A DNA stretch of 39,418 nt from Deltaproteobacteria bacterium (GCA_019309485.1 JAFDGC010000020.1:1-39418), one strand, 5' to 3'. Positions 16,735 to 24,065 are shown, counted from the first letter of the stretch. Notes: generated by a model from the letters alone, not told the origin. Numbers and translations: made by a program.

Positions 16735-18138
16735 ATGGGCGGCATGTTCGGAGTGGTTTCCACAGCAGACTGCGTCAATGATCTGTTTTACGGGACCGAC
16801 TACCATTCCCACCTGGGGACGCGACGGGGGGGAATGGCGGTGCGAAACGGAAAAGGCATCCAGCGTTCCATCCACAATATCGAAAACAACTATTTCCGCT
16901 CCAAGTTCGAATCCGAACTGCAGGACTTCAAGGGGAACCAGGGAATCGGAGTCATCAGCGACACGGACCCGCAGCCGCTGATCATCCGGTCCCATCTGGG
17001 AACCTTCGGAATCGTCACCGTGAGCCGGATCAACAACATCGAGGACCTGGTGAGGCAGGCCTTCGGCAAGCGCCGGTATTTTTCCGAAAATGCCGGAAGC
17101 GAGACCAGCCCCACCGAGGCGGTGGCCATGCTCATCTGTGAAAAGGATTCCTTTGAAGACGGGATTGTTCATGCCCAGTCCGTCATCAAAGGATCCTGTT
17201 CCCTTCTCCTGCTGACAGACAAGGGGATCTATGCCGCCCGGGACAAACTCGGGCGCACGCCGCTGATCATCGGTCGAAAAAAGGGGAGTGTCGCCGTCTG
17301 CTCGGAAACCTGTGCGTTTCCCAACCTGGAGTATATCATTGAGAAGTTCATCGGACCAGGAGAAATCGTCTTGCTCGATCCGGAAGGATGGGAAACACGG
17401 ATGCCGGCGGGGCCCAAGATGCAGATCTGCGCCTTTTTATGGGTGTATTACGGATACCCGGCCTCCGAGTACGAGGGGATCAATGTGGAACGGGTCCGGT
17501 ACAATTGCGGGGCGGCCCTGGCGAAAAGAGACACCGTCGCAGTGGATTCCGTCGCCGGGATCCCGGATTCCGGCATCGGACACGCCCTGGGGTATGCCGT
17601 GGAACGAAAAATTCCCTACCAGAGGCCCTTTGTCAAATATACGCCCACGTGGCCCCGGAGCTTCATGCCCCAAAACCAGGCCCTGCGGGACCTGGTGGCC
17701 CGGATGAAGCTCATCCCCGTGAAGAAAATCATCGAGGGGCGCCGCCTTCTTTTCTGCGAGGATTCCATCGTGCGGGGGACCCAGCTCAAGGACAACATCC
17801 AGGTCCTTTTCGAATACGGGGCCAGGGAAGTCCACATGCGCCCGGCGTGCCCCACGCTCATCTTTCCCTGTGATTTCTTGAATTTTTCCCGGTCCCAGTC
17901 CTCCCTGGACCTGGCCGGAAGACAGGCCATTCACGAACTGGAAGGGGGAAAGGCGGTGGACATGGCCGCATATGCCCGGGCAGACACGGAAAAGAATCTG
18001 GCCATGATCGAAAAGATCCGGCAACGGCTTCACCTGACCACATTGCAATACCAGCGTCTGGAAGACCTGGTAGCCTCCATCGGGCTCCCAAAGGAAAGAG
18101 TATGTACCCACTGCTGGGACGGGTCCGGTACCTTTTAA
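16735..18138 (+). CDS. PurF paralogue lacking the glutaminase cysteine
   Basis: This 467-residue protein has the two-domain plan of amidophosphoribosyltransferase. The N-terminus reads MGGMFGVVS where true PurF has MCGI(F)G, so the nucleophile Cys1 is replaced by Gly and glutamine cannot be cleaved in the usual way. Glutaminase-domain landmarks remain, such as DYHSHLGTRRGGMAV and SLLLLTDKGIYAARDKLGR. The phosphoribosyl part has KYTPTWPRSF and LLFCEDSIVRGTQLKDN, close to the PRPP-binding loop. The end is CTHCWDGSGTF. AAGGAG lies 11 bases upstream. It may use free ammonia or have another substrate. A sequence error is unlikely because two Gly codons replace Cys-Gly without a frame change. Confidence 0.85.
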   Translation: MGGMFGVVSTADCVNDLFYGTDYHSHLGTRRGGMAVRNGKGIQRSIHNIENNYFRSKFESELQDFKGNQGIGVISDTDPQPLIIRSHLGTFGIVTVSRINNIEDLVRQAFGKRRYFSENAGSETSPTEAVAMLICEKDSFEDGIVHAQSVIKGSCSLLLLTDKGIYAARDKLGRTPLIIGRKKGSVAVCSETCAFPNLEYIIEKFIGPGEIVLLDPEGWETRMPAGPKMQICAFLWVYYGYPASEYEGINVERVRYNCGAALAKRDTVAVDSVAGIPDSGIGHALGYAVERKIPYQRPFVKYTPTWPRSFMPQNQALRDLVARMKLIPVKKIIEGRRLLFCEDSIVRGTQLKDNIQVLFEYGAREVHMRPACPTLIFPCDFLNFSRSQSSLDLAGRQAIHELEGGKAVDMAAYARADTEKNLAMIEKIRQRLHLTTLQYQRLEDLVASIGLPKERVCTHCWDGSGTF

Positions 18139-18145
18139 AGATTTT

Positions 18146-18619
18146 CTACTCGAACTCCTTTTCGGCTTCCTGGAAGGACTCCTTGAGCGTCTGGTAGCTT
18201 TCCAGCAGTCCTCCCTTCACGCGTTCCCAGGCGTTTGCCGAGGAATGCTTCATCCCGCCATACCATTCGGCAAGCTCGTTTCGTTTCTTCTTGAGTGCGG
18301 TCAGGGTTTCCCGGGCCTTTTTCCGGGCGGTTTGATCCATCTTTTCCCAGTTTTGATCGATGCGTTTTTCCAGGCGCTCCATGGCGGCGTCCATTTCCTC
18401 CAGGGCGATCTTGGCCTTTTTGACGGCTTCCTCCCGCTGTTCCGCTGCAAAACCCTTAATGGCTGTAAGCGTTTCGGAGAACTCTTTTTTCACCTGGGTC
18501 CCCGCGCTTTCCTTGGAATCCGAGGATCCGGCGAAAGCCGGGCCGCCGAAGACGAGAAATCCGATGGCAGCGCAAGCGAGGATTCTCCATTTGGGATCAA
18601 TGATGCGTCTTTGAGTCAT
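18146..18619 (-). CDS. Exported helical coiled-coil protein
   Basis: This 157-residue protein begins with a signal peptide: MTQRRIIDPKWRI followed by a hydrophobic core LACAAIGFLVFGGPAFA and a likely cut at AFA|GSS. The mature part is almost entirely helical and charged, with runs such as EEAVKKAKIALEEMDAAMER and ARKKARETLTALKKKRNELA, so it is a probable periplasmic coiled coil. The start is ATG 18619, because AGGAGG lies nine bases upstream; a longer frame to 18808 has no such site and an unlikely Cys-rich lead. It converges with the PurF-like gene, with seven bases between them. No family was recognised. Confidence 0.7.
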   Translation of the reverse strand: MTQRRIIDPKWRILACAAIGFLVFGGPAFAGSSDSKESAGTQVKKEFSETLTAIKGFAAEQREEAVKKAKIALEEMDAAMERLEKRIDQNWEKMDQTARKKARETLTALKKKRNELAEWYGGMKHSSANAWERVKGGLLESYQTLKESFQEAEKEFE

Positions 18620-18686
18620 GGGTCGGGTCCTCCTTTTTCTCGGATCTCGTTTTTTCGGGTCTTTGCAAATGCAAAAGACATTCGTT

Positions 18687-18714
18687 GACAAGATCGTGGA
18701 AAGCGTTTTTACGA
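18687..18714. repeat. Abutting MITE end pair
   Basis: GACAAGATCGTGGAAAGC is directly followed by GTTTTTACGAT. These match the two ends of the MITE-like family (compare the right flank of copy C, GATCTTGTC) with the middle missing. It is probably an internally deleted copy, lying upstream of the exported coiled-coil gene. Confidence 0.35.
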
Positions 18715-18887
18715 TTTCAACGATCGTGAATTGATCACAACGTATCATAAAAACCCTCCGGCAGACAATGCCTCGTTCCCGGACCGAATTGAACGGATTC
18801 GTGCACAAATTTCCTTAAAAAGGCCTTGGCAAAGAAGATATCAACATATAAATGAACATTAATCTATACATAGCGTCTTTTGTGCGA

Positions 18888-18988
18888 CCTAAGCCGAGCG
18901 TTTCAAATTTTTGAAGATCGAATTGGCAGAATTCCTTAAAATTATTATCAATTTAACTGTTTCAAAAATTTGAAACGCTCAGCTTAGG
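18888..18988. repeat. 101-bp inverted-repeat element (family R3)
   Basis: A 28-bp arm starting CCTAAGCCGAGCG (18888-18915) is repeated inverted at 18961-18988, with one mismatch, around 45 AT-rich bases. Single arms of the same sequence occur at 20624 and 37034. It lies directly ahead of the small gene that opens the selenocysteine-DsrE run and may shape its leader or end upstream transcription. Confidence 0.8.
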
Positions 18989-18992
18989 TGAA

Positions 18993-19190
18993 ATGGAGGT
19001 GGATCAAAACCCGATGGATACCCTTTTTGAAATCCTTTCCCGGATGAATCCGGAAGAAGCGTTGGCCGAACTCACAGGAGTTCTGGGAAGGCTCTTGGCG
19101 GACCTGGATGCGGATGCCCGGGAGCGCTTCTTGATGAATCTTATAGCCCAGTCGGAGGGGAATAAAGTCTCCGGCCTGGTGCATTTGTGA
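18993..19190 (+). CDS. Small helical protein, first gene of the DsrE run
   Basis: A 65-residue frame. The start is uncertain: ATG 18993 has no clear ribosome site, while ATG 19014 lies 14 bases after GGAGG and would give 58 residues (MDTLFEILSRMNPEEAL). The sequence is acidic and helical, with AELTGVLGRLLADLDADARE and FLMNLIAQSEGNKVSG, and no Cys. It overlaps the next gene through GTGA (19187-19190), which favours a real coupled pair. No family was recognised. Its position suggests a role with the DsrE proteins downstream. Confidence 0.5.
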   Translation: MEVDQNPMDTLFEILSRMNPEEALAELTGVLGRLLADLDADARERFLMNLIAQSEGNKVSGLVHL

Positions 19191-19471
19191 CTGGCAGAGT
19201 GCATGGGCGAGGTGTCGACCCGACGCAGATGTGCCAGAGCCTGGTGGACAAAGTGGCTCAATCGAAGCAGCTGGCGGCCATCACCGATCCGGAGCTGCTC
19301 ATCCTTTTCGGGGACTGGCCGGAGGAACTGGAAACGGAAGTGCTGGCGCTTTCAAAAGCCCACGAACTGCTGGATGAAGCCATACTCGCAGAAAAACTGG
19401 GGCTTTCCCGTAGGGGGGCCACATTTTTGCTTTCAAAACTGAAAAGAGAAGGGAAAACGCTTCTCAAATAA
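19187..19471 (+). CDS. Small protein with winged-helix-like C-terminus
   Basis: A 94-residue frame starting with GTG 19187, overlapping the stop of the preceding gene; ATG 19229 (MCQSLVDKV) is an alternative. The first half has SLVDKVAQSKQLAAITDPEL followed by FGDWPEELETEVLALSK. The last 40 residues, HELLDEAILAEKLGLSRRGA followed by TFLLSKLKREGKTLLK, look like a small helix-turn-helix or winged helix. It precedes the selenocysteine-DsrE gene by 25 bases and could be its regulator or an assembly partner. No family was recognised. Confidence 0.5.
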   Translation: MTGRVHGRGVDPTQMCQSLVDKVAQSKQLAAITDPELLILFGDWPEELETEVLALSKAHELLDEAILAEKLGLSRRGATFLLSKLKREGKTLLK

Positions 19472-19496
19472 ACACAAGCGCATTTTTGGGGGGATT

Positions 19497-19850
19497 ATGA
19501 AGCAAATTACGATCATGCTCGCATCACCGCCTTACGGCGGCCAGGATGTGGATACCGTGCTCGGCATCGCGGGTGCGGCATTGAAGAAAGGCCATCGGGT
19601 GGTCGTGGTGGGATCCGGAGACGGTACCTACGGCTTTATTCAGGGGCAACGGGCATCGGGAGCACCAAACGCGGAAAAAGGATTTGCGGAGCTGATTGCA
19701 CAAGGAGCCCGGGTGGATCTTTGAGGGACGTGTTTCAGTTTCCGCGGTCTGCGGAAAGAACAGTTCATTGAAGGCGCAACGCCCGGCACCCTCAAAGGCC
19801 TTTTTGGATTATTGGGTGAAACGGATATTTTGATCAGTGTGGGGCCGTAA
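19497..19850 (+). CDS. DsrE-like selenoprotein (Sec76)
   Basis: This 117-residue DsrE/TusD-type sulfur-relay protein is readable only if TGA at 19722-19724 (codon 76) is selenocysteine. Before it: MKQITIMLASPPYGGQDVDT, then GIAGAALKKGHRVVVVGSGDG, and FAELIAQGARVDL. After it, in the same frame: GTCFSFRGLRKEQFIEGATP and GTLKGLFGLLGETDILISVGP, the normal DsrE ending. The UGA falls exactly where DsrE proteins keep the active cysteine, giving U-G-T-C, a Sec/Cys redox pair. A stem-loop resembling a bacterial SECIS follows. GGGGG precedes the ATG. The next gene starts 15 bases on. A plain stop would leave a truncated DsrE, which the conserved downstream frame argues against. Confidence 0.85.
19722..19757 (+). 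promoter_or_regulatory. Bacterial SECIS element
   Basis: After the UGA (19722-19724) and 14 bases comes the stem TTTCCGC (19739-19745) and GCGGAAA (19751-19757) with loop GGTCT. The loop starts 22 bases after the UGA, within the range for bacterial SECIS elements. Its GGTCT equals part of the apical loop of the E. coli fdhF element as I recall it. SelB would bind here to insert Sec. Confidence 0.8.
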
Positions 19851-19865
19851 AAGGAGGATTTTAAA

Positions 19866-20243
19866 ATGCAGGATATTTTAATCGTTATTCGTCACGGTCC
19901 TTACGGCGGTTTTCAGGCGGCCGAGGGACTTCGCCATGCCAACGGCGCCATCTCCCTGGGGTTTCGACCCATTGTGGTGCTGGTGGACGACGGTGTTTAC
20001 CTGGCCCAAAACGGCCAAAATCCCAGCCAAACCCCGTGGCTGGCTCTGGGGGGCACCCTCGAAGAGATCATCGCCCGGGGGCTTTACGAAAAAAAGGATG
20101 CACCGGCCGAATTTTACGTGGAAAAGGATTCCCTCGAGAACCGGGGACTGGGTCCTGAGGATCTGGTGGAAGACCTGGAAACGATCGATCACCAGGGTGT
20201 TTCCGAGTTGATGACGGCAAACCGTCTCCAATTGATTTTTTAG
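19866..20243 (+). CDS. DsrE/F-family protein (second subunit)
   Basis: This 125-residue DsrE-superfamily protein starts MQDILIVIRHGPYGGFQAAE, with strand IVVLVDDGVYLA and a C-terminal QGVSELMTANRLQLIF close to DsrF/TusC endings. At the place of the active Cys it has EFYVEKDSLENRGL, with no Cys; the whole protein has none. In DsrEFH and TusBCD only the DsrE/TusD subunit carries the catalytic cysteine, so this fits a structural partner of the selenoprotein. AAAAGGAGG lies upstream of the ATG. It is nine bases from the next gene. Confidence 0.8.
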   Translation: MQDILIVIRHGPYGGFQAAEGLRHANGAISLGFRPIVVLVDDGVYLAQNGQNPSQTPWLALGGTLEEIIARGLYEKKDAPAEFYVEKDSLENRGLGPEDLVEDLETIDHQGVSELMTANRLQLIF

Positions 20244-20252
20244 GGGGTGTTC

Positions 20253-20585
20253 ATGAACATCGCGATACTTTTGAAAAGCGCTCCTTGTACTGATGAATCG
20301 GATCGTGCGTTGCAAGCGGCGGCGGATATGCTGGCCCAAGGCCACCGGGTCACCCTTTTTTTGCTCCAGGAAGCGGTGCGGTTCTGCCGCCCCCCCGTGA
20401 AACGGCCCGGATCCCGGGATATCCGGGAAATCACGGATCCGAACCTTGAAATCCATGTCCTGGTCCAGGACGCCCGGTTGCGGGGAATCGAAAAGCCCGC
20501 TATCAGCGGGGCCTTTACTGAGGGCACGTACGATTCCCTGGTCGACTTTATGGAATCGTGTGATCGTGTTATGGGTGTTTTGTAG
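20253..20585 (+). CDS. DsrE/H-family protein (third subunit)
   Basis: This 110-residue DsrE-superfamily protein begins MNIAILLKSAPCTDESDRAL, then AADMLAQGHRVTLFLLQEAV. The expected active-site strand is IHVLVQDARLRGI, again without Cys or Sec, and the end is FMESCDRVMGVL. It probably completes a three-subunit complex with the two genes before it. The start is ATG 20253, five bases after AGGGGG; a GTG at 20247 lies inside that site. Assignment to the H rather than E subunit is by position only. Confidence 0.75.
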   Translation: MNIAILLKSAPCTDESDRALQAAADMLAQGHRVTLFLLQEAVRFCRPPVKRPGSRDIREITDPNLEIHVLVQDARLRGIEKPAISGAFTEGTYDSLVDFMESCDRVMGVL

Positions 20586-20623
20586 GCTGCATGGAAGTCG
20601 ATTTTTTTCGTCTTTGATTTCCA

Positions 20624-20651
20624 CCTAAGCCGAGCGTTTCAAATTTTTTAA
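20624..20651 (+). repeat. Single arm of repeat family R3
   Basis: CCTAAGCCGAGCG and the following TTTCAAATTTTTTAA match one arm of the inverted-repeat element at 18888-18988. No opposite arm is nearby. It separates the DsrE genes from the flavoprotein gene. Confidence 0.65.
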
Positions 20652-20703
20652 GCCGGATGAAGACCATGAATCCGGAATTGACCCTTAAAGGAAGAAATTG
20701 ATC

Positions 20704-22140
20704 GTGGGTATTCAAGTCGCCGTACTGGGAGCCGGTCCGGGGGGATACGTCGCCGCGGTTCGGGCGGCGCAGCTGGGCGCCGATGTCACCTTGATCGAAG
20801 CAAATCATGTGGGCGGCACGTGCCTGAACCGGGGATGCATCCCCTCCAAGGTCATGATCGCCGCCGCCCGACTTTTTGAAAAAATGAAACAAGCGCAAAC
20901 CTTCGGGATCGACGTGGAAGGAACTTTCCGGGTGAACGTGCCGGCATTGATGGAAAGGAAAGAACGGGTGGTTCAAACCCAGAGAAAGGGCATCCTGGAT
21001 CTGTTGCGGCATCATCGCGTCGACTATCTAAACGGTACCGGCTTCTTCAAAGAGCGCCAATCAATCACCGTTCGCCTTCCCGAAGGCAAAGAACAAAATG
21101 TCCCCTGGGACCGCCTCGTTCTCGCCACGGGGACCCGTCCTTTTGAACTGCCGGGACTTCCCTTCGACGGACAACGCATTCTTTCCAGCAACCACGCCCT
21201 TGATCTGCAGGATGTCCCCGAATCCCTGTTGATCGTTGGCGGCGGCGTCATCGGATGCGAATTCGCGTTTTTGTTTTCCTCCCTAGGGTCCGCGGTAACC
21301 GTTGTGGAGGCTTTGTCCCGCATGCTTCCGCTTCCTTCCGTGGATGAAGATTGTTCCAAGGTCCTCGAACGGGAAATGAAAAAAAGAAAAATCCGGTTCA
21401 TGGTCGACCGAATCGTAAAAGGGGTGGACGAGGTGGGCGGAAGGCTTCGGGTGACCATCGGTTTGTCCCCGTTTCGGAAAGCTCCGGGTGAAAAGGAGAA
21501 AGAAACCCTGGTTGAAACCGTGGACAAAGTGCTGGTCTGTGTGGGACGCACGCCCAATACACTTGGAATCGATGGATTCGAATCCCTGGGTGTGACACTG
21601 GACGAAAAAGGATGGGTGCAAAGCGACTCCCGTATGGAAACAAGTGTCCCGGAGATTTATGCCGTGGGCGACGTGTTGGGGCCTTCCAGGGCCATGCTGG
21701 CCCATGTGGCGTCCGCCGAGGGCCTGACGGCGGCGGAAAACGCCCTCGGAGGGCGGCGGCGGATGGATTACGGCGCCGTACCGGGCGCCATCTTTACATC
21801 ACCGGAGGTTGCCGACGTGGGATTGACCGAAGCCCAGGCCCGGTCCAAAGGAATTCCGGTGCGCGCGGATACGGTTTTGTTCCGGGCACTGGGCAAGGCC
21901 CATGTCATCGGGGAGATCGCCGGTCAGGCCAAGATCGTATCGGAAAAGGATACCGGCAAGGTTTTGGGCGTTCATATCATCGGCCCCCATGCCACCGATC
22001 TCATCGCCGAGGCGACGCTGGCCGTAAAATTGGGCGCCACCACGGAGGAGCTGTCGCATAGCATCCATGCCCATCCTACACTGGCGGAGATCGTCCAGGA
22101 AACCGCCTTGAAAGCTACAGGCCGGGCCCTGCATGGATAA
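20704..22140 (+). CDS. lpdA: Dihydrolipoamide dehydrogenase-type flavoprotein
   Basis: This 478-residue pyridine nucleotide-disulfide oxidoreductase passes electrons between NAD and a thiol/disulfide pair through FAD. FAD motif VAVLGAGPGGYVAAVRAAQ is at the N-terminus and redox CxxxxC at GGTCLNRGCIPSK. The NAD motif is LLIVGGGVIGCEFAFLFSSL, the second FAD contact IYAVGDV, and the dimer-interface base HAHPTLAEIVQE. All residues expected of a lipoamide dehydrogenase are present. GTG 20704 is favoured, nine bases after AAAGGAAG; TTG 20698 would be too close. Lying between DsrE genes and a GcvH-like gene, it may serve a sulfur or selenium relay rather than glycine cleavage, which is an inference. 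Confidence 0.9.
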   Translation: MGIQVAVLGAGPGGYVAAVRAAQLGADVTLIEANHVGGTCLNRGCIPSKVMIAAARLFEKMKQAQTFGIDVEGTFRVNVPALMERKERVVQTQRKGILDLLRHHRVDYLNGTGFFKERQSITVRLPEGKEQNVPWDRLVLATGTRPFELPGLPFDGQRILSSNHALDLQDVPESLLIVGGGVIGCEFAFLFSSLGSAVTVVEALSRMLPLPSVDEDCSKVLEREMKKRKIRFMVDRIVKGVDEVGGRLRVTIGLSPFRKAPGEKEKETLVETVDKVLVCVGRTPNTLGIDGFESLGVTLDEKGWVQSDSRMETSVPEIYAVGDVLGPSRAMLAHVASAEGLTAAENALGGRRRMDYGAVPGAIFTSPEVADVGLTEAQARSKGIPVRADTVLFRALGKAHVIGEIAGQAKIVSEKDTGKVLGVHIIGPHATDLIAEATLAVKLGATTEELSHSIHAHPTLAEIVQETALKATGRALHG

Positions 22141-22197
22141 GCCCCCTGCTGGGTGCGACTCCGGGTTTTCATTACCGGATAAAACCCTTGCAGCGCT

Positions 22198-22279
22198 GAA
22201 CCGCAACAGCGAGCGCACTCCCCGCAGGTTCTGCCTGACGGCAGCGCTTCGCGGGTTGGAGCGAAGCGGAAATCCCGCA
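22198..22279 (+). repeat. Palindromic intergenic repeat family R2, copy a
   Basis: It begins GAACCGCAACAGCGAGCGC, contains hairpins TGCCTGACGGCA and CGCTTCG...CGAAGCG, and ends GGAAATCCCGC. Copies lie at 23892-24060 (inverted, with an insert) and 35407-35486. It sits between the flavoprotein and GcvH-like genes. Confidence 0.75.
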
Positions 22280-22323
22280 TTGCCCGGTCTTTTACGATCA
22301 TCAAGACAAACGGGAGATATTGC

Positions 22324-22833
22324 ATGACTGTGGTGGAGAAGTTTTTGGGAGTACGGGTGGAAATTCCGGAAGATCGCCGATATGCCCTCAAACAAGGGCT
22401 TTGGGGAAAGGTAATGGATAATGCTATCGCGTTCGGCTTGACACAACCCGCCCTAGTACTTTCCGGAGGCGTTAAGGGCGTGGATTGGCTGGTGGAAGAA
22501 GATACACCTGTGGCGGCGAATGAAGCCACGGTTTTTGCCATCACCGGGAAAATTCTGTACATCGATACACCTGTTTCGGGCCGGGTGCAATTCAACCGAA
22601 TGATAAAAGAAAACCCCTCCCGGATCGCCGAAGACCCTTACGGGGAGGGGTGGTTATTTCTCGTGCGACCCGAAAAGGATATCGACACCTTGTACAATAC
22701 GCTGGCTCCCTGGGACGCATATCTCGAAAGCCTCAAGGGCTCCGAGGGATTTAAAAACCCCGAAGGCAAAAAAGGGGGCGTATCGGGAATCTGCAAGGCC
22801 GTTTACACCGGCATCGGGGCACAGAAAATCTGA
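22324..22833 (+). CDS. GcvH-like protein without the canonical lipoyl lysine
   Basis: This 169-residue protein has the fold pattern of the glycine cleavage H protein, with PVSGRVQFNRMIKENPSRIA followed by EDPYGEGWLFLVRP, the classic region after the lipoyl hairpin. In GcvH the hairpin reads ESVKA, eight residues from PVSG to the modified Lys. Here the segment is FAITGKILYIDTPVSG: Gly takes the Lys position, and a Lys sits one residue nearer. Lipoylation is thus doubtful. N- and C-terminal extensions (about 40 residues each) are also unlike GcvH, the latter with one Cys near the end. GGGAG precedes ATG by seven bases. The gene closes the run; a terminator follows. It may be a lipoate-binding-like partner for the flavoprotein. 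Confidence 0.8.
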   Translation: MTVVEKFLGVRVEIPEDRRYALKQGLWGKVMDNAIAFGLTQPALVLSGGVKGVDWLVEEDTPVAANEATVFAITGKILYIDTPVSGRVQFNRMIKENPSRIAEDPYGEGWLFLVRPEKDIDTLYNTLAPWDAYLESLKGSEGFKNPEGKKGGVSGICKAVYTGIGAQKI

Positions 22834-22888
22834 CCGAACCGCTCAATGCGGTTAAGCTTTGTATGACCTTGTATGATCAAAGCAAAAC

Positions 22889-22910
22889 GGCCGCCTGACC
22901 GGCCTCTTTT
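22889..22910 (+). terminator. Terminator of the DsrE/lpd/GcvH-like run
   Basis: GGCCG (22889-22893) and CGGCC (22900-22904) are followed by TCTTTT. A larger alternative hairpin uses CCGCCTGA and TCAGGCGG and reaches into the end of the convergent Mrp gene, so it may act on both strands. Confidence 0.6.
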
Positions 22911-22924
22911 ATGAAATCGCCGGA

Positions 22925-23845
22925 TCAGGCGGTTTCACGGACCGTGTCTTTTTCCTCCAGGGCAGCGACGGAACCGGCGATACCGTGCATGATCTTGGCC
23001 GAGGGGGCGGCGGCATCATCGTCGATGAACATCCGGCCAGTGTCGCAGGCGTCGGCGATCATTGGATCCATGGGGATGGATCCGAGGAAGGGAACCCCCA
23101 TGTCTTCGGCGATCTCTTTTCCCCCGCCGGCACGTAGGATCAAGGTGACCTCGCCGCAATTGGGGCAGACGAATCCGCTCATGTTTTCCACCACGCCGAT
23201 CACGGGTACGTGCAACTGACGACAGAACGTGATGGATTTGCGGACATCCACCGCGGCCACCTTCTGTGGGGTTGTGACCACCACGGCACCATCCAGGGTC
23301 CCGATGAGCTGACAGACCGAAAGAGGTTCGTCTCCGGTTCCGGGCGGGGAATCGATGATCAGAAAGTCGAGATCCCCCCAGACCACGTCCTTGAGAAACT
23401 GTTTGATCACCCCCATCTTCAACGGCCCCCGCCAAATCACGGCGTCGTCGGGGTTTTTCAGTAAAAACCCCAGGGACATGACCTTCATGCCGCCCGTTTC
23501 AATGGGCAAAAGTCCGTCCCCGCAGCCTTGAAGTTCGACTCGTTCCAGACCCAACATGGTGGGAACGCTGGGACCGTGAATATCCACGTCGAGGAGTCCC
23601 ACCCGTTTTCCCGCCAGCGTCAATGCGGCGGCCAGATTCACGGCCACAGTGCTTTTTCCGACGCCGCCTTTTCCCGATAGCACGACCACCTTATGCCGGA
23701 TGCGGCATAGCCGGGACTGGAGTTTTTTTCTGTCTTCGAATTCTTCCGCGCTTTCGTCTTCCTTTCGCTGGGATGCCGAGCAGCTCTTGTCCCCGCAGGT
23801 GTCACAGTTCGACGGAGCGACAGTTTCTCTGTCTTCTTGCTTCAT
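22925..23845 (-). CDS. mrp: Mrp/NBP35-type iron-sulfur carrier ATPase
   Basis: This 306-residue Mrp/ApbC/NBP35 ATPase carries and transfers iron-sulfur clusters. The N-terminus holds CDTCGDKSC. The deviant Walker A is VVLSGKGGVGKSTVAVN, followed by LLDVDIHGPSVPTMLGL, LIIDSPPGTGDEPLSV and VVTTPQKVAAVDVRK. A cluster-binding CxxC lies at SGFVCPNCGEVTLI. In Desulfovibrio an Mrp protein works with the ORP complex, and here the gene heads toward a NifX/DUF5320 cluster on the same strand. AGGAG lies nine bases before the ATG. It is separated from the radical SAM gene by a repeat, so it may be its own unit. Confidence 0.93.
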   Translation of the reverse strand: MKQEDRETVAPSNCDTCGDKSCSASQRKEDESAEEFEDRKKLQSRLCRIRHKVVVLSGKGGVGKSTVAVNLAAALTLAGKRVGLLDVDIHGPSVPTMLGLERVELQGCGDGLLPIETGGMKVMSLGFLLKNPDDAVIWRGPLKMGVIKQFLKDVVWGDLDFLIIDSPPGTGDEPLSVCQLIGTLDGAVVVTTPQKVAAVDVRKSITFCRQLHVPVIGVVENMSGFVCPNCGEVTLILRAGGGKEIAEDMGVPFLGSIPMDPMIADACDTGRMFIDDDAAAPSAKIMHGIAGSVAALEEKDTVRETA

Positions 23846-23891
23846 GTGCTTGATCTCCTGTTGTTCGTCAGTTGCGCTTCATTTGATTGAA

Positions 23892-24060
23892 GCCTCCCCG
23901 CAGCCCCGCAAGGCGGGATTTCCGCTTCGCTCCAACAAGCTGCGGGGAGTCTCCACCGTAAGGAATTTTGCCAATATAAAGATCCGCCCGCTAACCCCGC
24001 AGCCCGCGAAGCACTGCCGTCAGGCAGAACCTGCGGGGAATGCGCTCGCTGTTGCGGTTC
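23892..24060 (-). repeat. Palindromic repeat family R2, copy b, interrupted
   Basis: On the minus strand it reads GAACCGCAACAGCGAGCGC from 24060, then TGCCTGACGGCA, and about 60 foreign bases (roughly 23938-23997) before the TTGGAGCGAAGCGGAAATCC end at 23913-23937. A further GGGGAG-containing stem closes the left side. It fills the whole gap between the Mrp and radical SAM genes. Confidence 0.65.
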
Positions 24061-24065
24061 ATGAA

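Noticed and set aside
19188-19190. TGA at the end of the small gene at 18993 as a second selenocysteine codon
   Set aside because: The frame after it is Arg/Trp-rich and unlike a protein, no SECIS-like stem follows, and the GTGA overlap gives a simpler explanation.
22198-24060. R2 and R3 repeats as a CRISPR array
   Set aside because: Copies are few, lie far apart in both orientations, and have no regular spacers or nearby cas genes.
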